A DNA stretch of 64,000 nucleotides, taken from NCBI GenBank assembly GCA_905250075.1, contig CAJNOP010000059.1:186001-250000 (forward strand), written 5' to 3'. This document shows, piece after piece, positions 62,122 through 64,000 of this stretch. The notes under the pieces were generated by a model. It saw only the letters and a program-made list of their open reading frames with translations, searched no databases and was not told where the DNA came from. The translations under genes were made by a program, and so were the position numbers. The first letter of the stretch is position 1, and every line of letters starts with the position of its first letter. The DNA is from Rotaria sp. Silwood1 (Eukaryota > Rotifera > Eurotatoria > Philodinida > Philodinidae).

Positions 62122-64000
62122 CTATATCGATATCTATTTTACTCATCTCATAAATGTCAGTATTTATATTGACATACTCAAATATTCTCTATCTGACCGA
62201 TGTCGTCCATAAAAACAATGATACATTTTTCTATAATCTTAATTGATGATGAATCAATGGATAATCATTCGAGTAATATTTTTTTTTCTCTCTCTATTCC
62301 CTCGACTGAAGGGGCGATCACATATGAAAAAAAAAAGATACATTTGTATGTAATCATCGATTGACCTAAATGTAATGGAATTGATTTTTTTAAAGAGGGT
62401 GTGGGTGTGGATGGGAGTCTTTCTTAGTACATCCATATCCACATCTACACCCCACCATAAGCATGCGTACTTAGTAGTTACCTGATAATCATTATACTCT
62501 TTAGATTTTATCGTACTTCTAATGTATGTTGAAGGTCGAATTGGGTAGAAGTTCTTCTTATAAAAAAAAGAGTATGTGAACTCGAATTTTATCTACGAAA
62601 AAATCTTCTGCTTGCACATGCGCTTGTAAGCATATAAGTTTGATTAGGTAAAAAATAAAAAGCTGTTCATAAATACATTTTGATAGATATGAAATTAAAA
62701 CAGAAATTTTTGGGAACGTCAGTTTTTAGCGTCGTTCTCGTTCTCATGTTTCCGTTCTCGAATTCTTTACGGAAATTCCCATTTCCGATTTCCGCGGGAA
62801 ACGGGATGAGAAAACTCGGGAAAAAATTGTTTCTGCAAGACACTAGTTGAAACATAGATTTTGCAAGTCTTTTTTGTTTCGTCATGTACTGGCTGGTAAT
62901 TATTTAGAAGAATATAATCAGATGATATGAGACTTAAATTTTATTCGAAATCAATAAAAAAAAGGAACCGAAATATTTTATCGAAATTCACTATGAATAT
63001 ATTAATTATTCTACTATTTATTGTAGTGTTTGACCATCAAAAATGGTCTTGTCTATATCTCAGCTCTTATTCACTCAAATCACTCGAAATTAATACTAAA
63101 GTATCTATCAATCATGCTCTATTTATGCTGCTAAAATCAGGTTTCTATCTCTTGTCGTTTGCGAATGGTTTAAAAAATAAACTAGTTTTTTTTCGCCTAT
63201 TTCATGTGTTTTTATGATTATTCTTCATATTTGCCTTTTCTTCTTTCCTTTTTTTTGGCTTCAAAACAAAAATGTACAGCATGTTTAATTAGCTTTCTTA
63301 TATTACTTTTGAATGTTCTATCTATGCATAACTTTATTTTCATTTTAGCTGTCGTTGTATCACAAAAATTTGACACTCTGTCAATAGTTCCGAAAAACAG
63401 GAAAAAAAACGTGTTCCACTCCTCTTTGAGTCTAGTATGAAGGTAATAAACACCTCAAGTCAAATCTTTCTTCATAAAAAAGATTTACTGATTTGATCGT
63501 TTTCGATTACTGAAAACCACACGTTACTAGCTTTTCTCATTTTTGAAAAATTTACATCTTAGTGGAATTCACTGGTATGCGATACATAATCTGTCCCATT
63601 CCTCATGCCTATCTCCTAAAGAAATATCAGATAGAAATAAAGTTATGGTAAAATTTTTATGTTGAACAGTACGTCGATATGGTGAAAGATGCTTTAAATT
63701 ATTTTCATGATTTTTTTTTTTTTGTTTTTTTTTTTACTTATTTCAAAGTGTTTTGCAAAAGAACAAAAATATAATAAAGAAAATATATTTTATTTTAATT
63801 GATTTACACAAATACTTGCTTTTCGTTTTCGAAAATATTGTTTACAAATATTACAGTTGAAAATATATTTCTGAACAAATATGAAAAGATTTTTTCGTTT
63901 ACTAATCAAAAACAACCAGATTTAGTTTATTGACGATGAAACATATGCCATATTTGAATGAAATTGTTGATAAATTAACATGACATGATGCAACTAAATG
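62122..64000. other. intergenic stretch at window end
   Basis: No gene is supported; ORFs at 62254, 62667, 62927 and 63204 lack motifs. A G-rich run GGGTGTGGGTGTGGATGGG at 62397-62416 faces a C-rich partner (TCCATATCCACATCTACACC) at 62432-62451. At 62715-62822 there is a TTCTCG/TTTCCG/GGGAAA-rich block with short dyads, of the kind seen in simple degenerate repeats. Confidence 0.4.

Overview
Eukaryotic, strongly AT-rich animal DNA. Genes are split by short GT-AG introns (mostly about 50-75 bp) and lie between long non-coding stretches. Two gene families point to a bdelloid rotifer, probably a Rotaria/Adineta-type genome: an F-box protein type that I recognise from bdelloids, and a protein with an N-terminal receiver-like domain followed by an R-S-E ADP-ribosyltransferase-like domain. 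The organism call is inference from gene content and gene architecture. No tRNA, rRNA, CRISPR array or bacterial-style operon was seen.

Layout. 1-3903: a short gene with a C-terminal hydrophobic segment, then non-coding DNA. 3904-8851 (minus): a five-exon chondroitin sulfate synthase. 8852-19489: gene-poor, with a 1.9 kb foldback repeat and a small TIR element. 19490-30431 (minus): a large MRL-family (MIG-10/RIAM/lamellipodin) adaptor with RA and PH domains; two of its long introns carry foldback repeats. 33490-34119 (plus): an intronless, probably myristoylated EF-hand protein. 35951-36512 (minus): a short four-exon syntaxin-like SNARE without the Habc domain. 41317-43062: a divergent pair, an acylated acidic protein (minus) and a 65-residue protein with an AKAP-like helix (plus). 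43439-46464 (plus): the ART-like gene and, 36 bp downstream, a second ORF preceded by a splice-acceptor-like tract. 46484-49492: two long palindromic elements. 49576-50215: decayed coding sequence. 53570-55131 (plus): an eight-exon MAP2K-like kinase. 55614-57590: another possible decayed gene. 57945-59581: a nearly perfect 1.6 kb palindrome. 59970-62121 (minus): the F-box gene.

Main theme. The most striking feature is the density of long inverted repeats: seven clear foldback structures of 0.35-1.9 kb plus smaller ones, with arm identity ranging from about 97% (recent) to barely recognisable (old). At least four share related sequence and so form a dispersed family. None contains a convincing transposase. 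Apparent ORFs inside them are mirror images of the arms. They sit in introns, in intergenic DNA and, in one case, 19 bp after a stop codon.

The genes have no obvious shared pathway: Golgi glycosaminoglycan synthesis, actin/adhesion signalling, calcium sensing, membrane fusion, MAPK signalling and ubiquitin-ligase substrate recognition. Exon joins were worked out by hand from splice motifs, reading phase and family similarity. The 5' ends of several genes are the least certain part.
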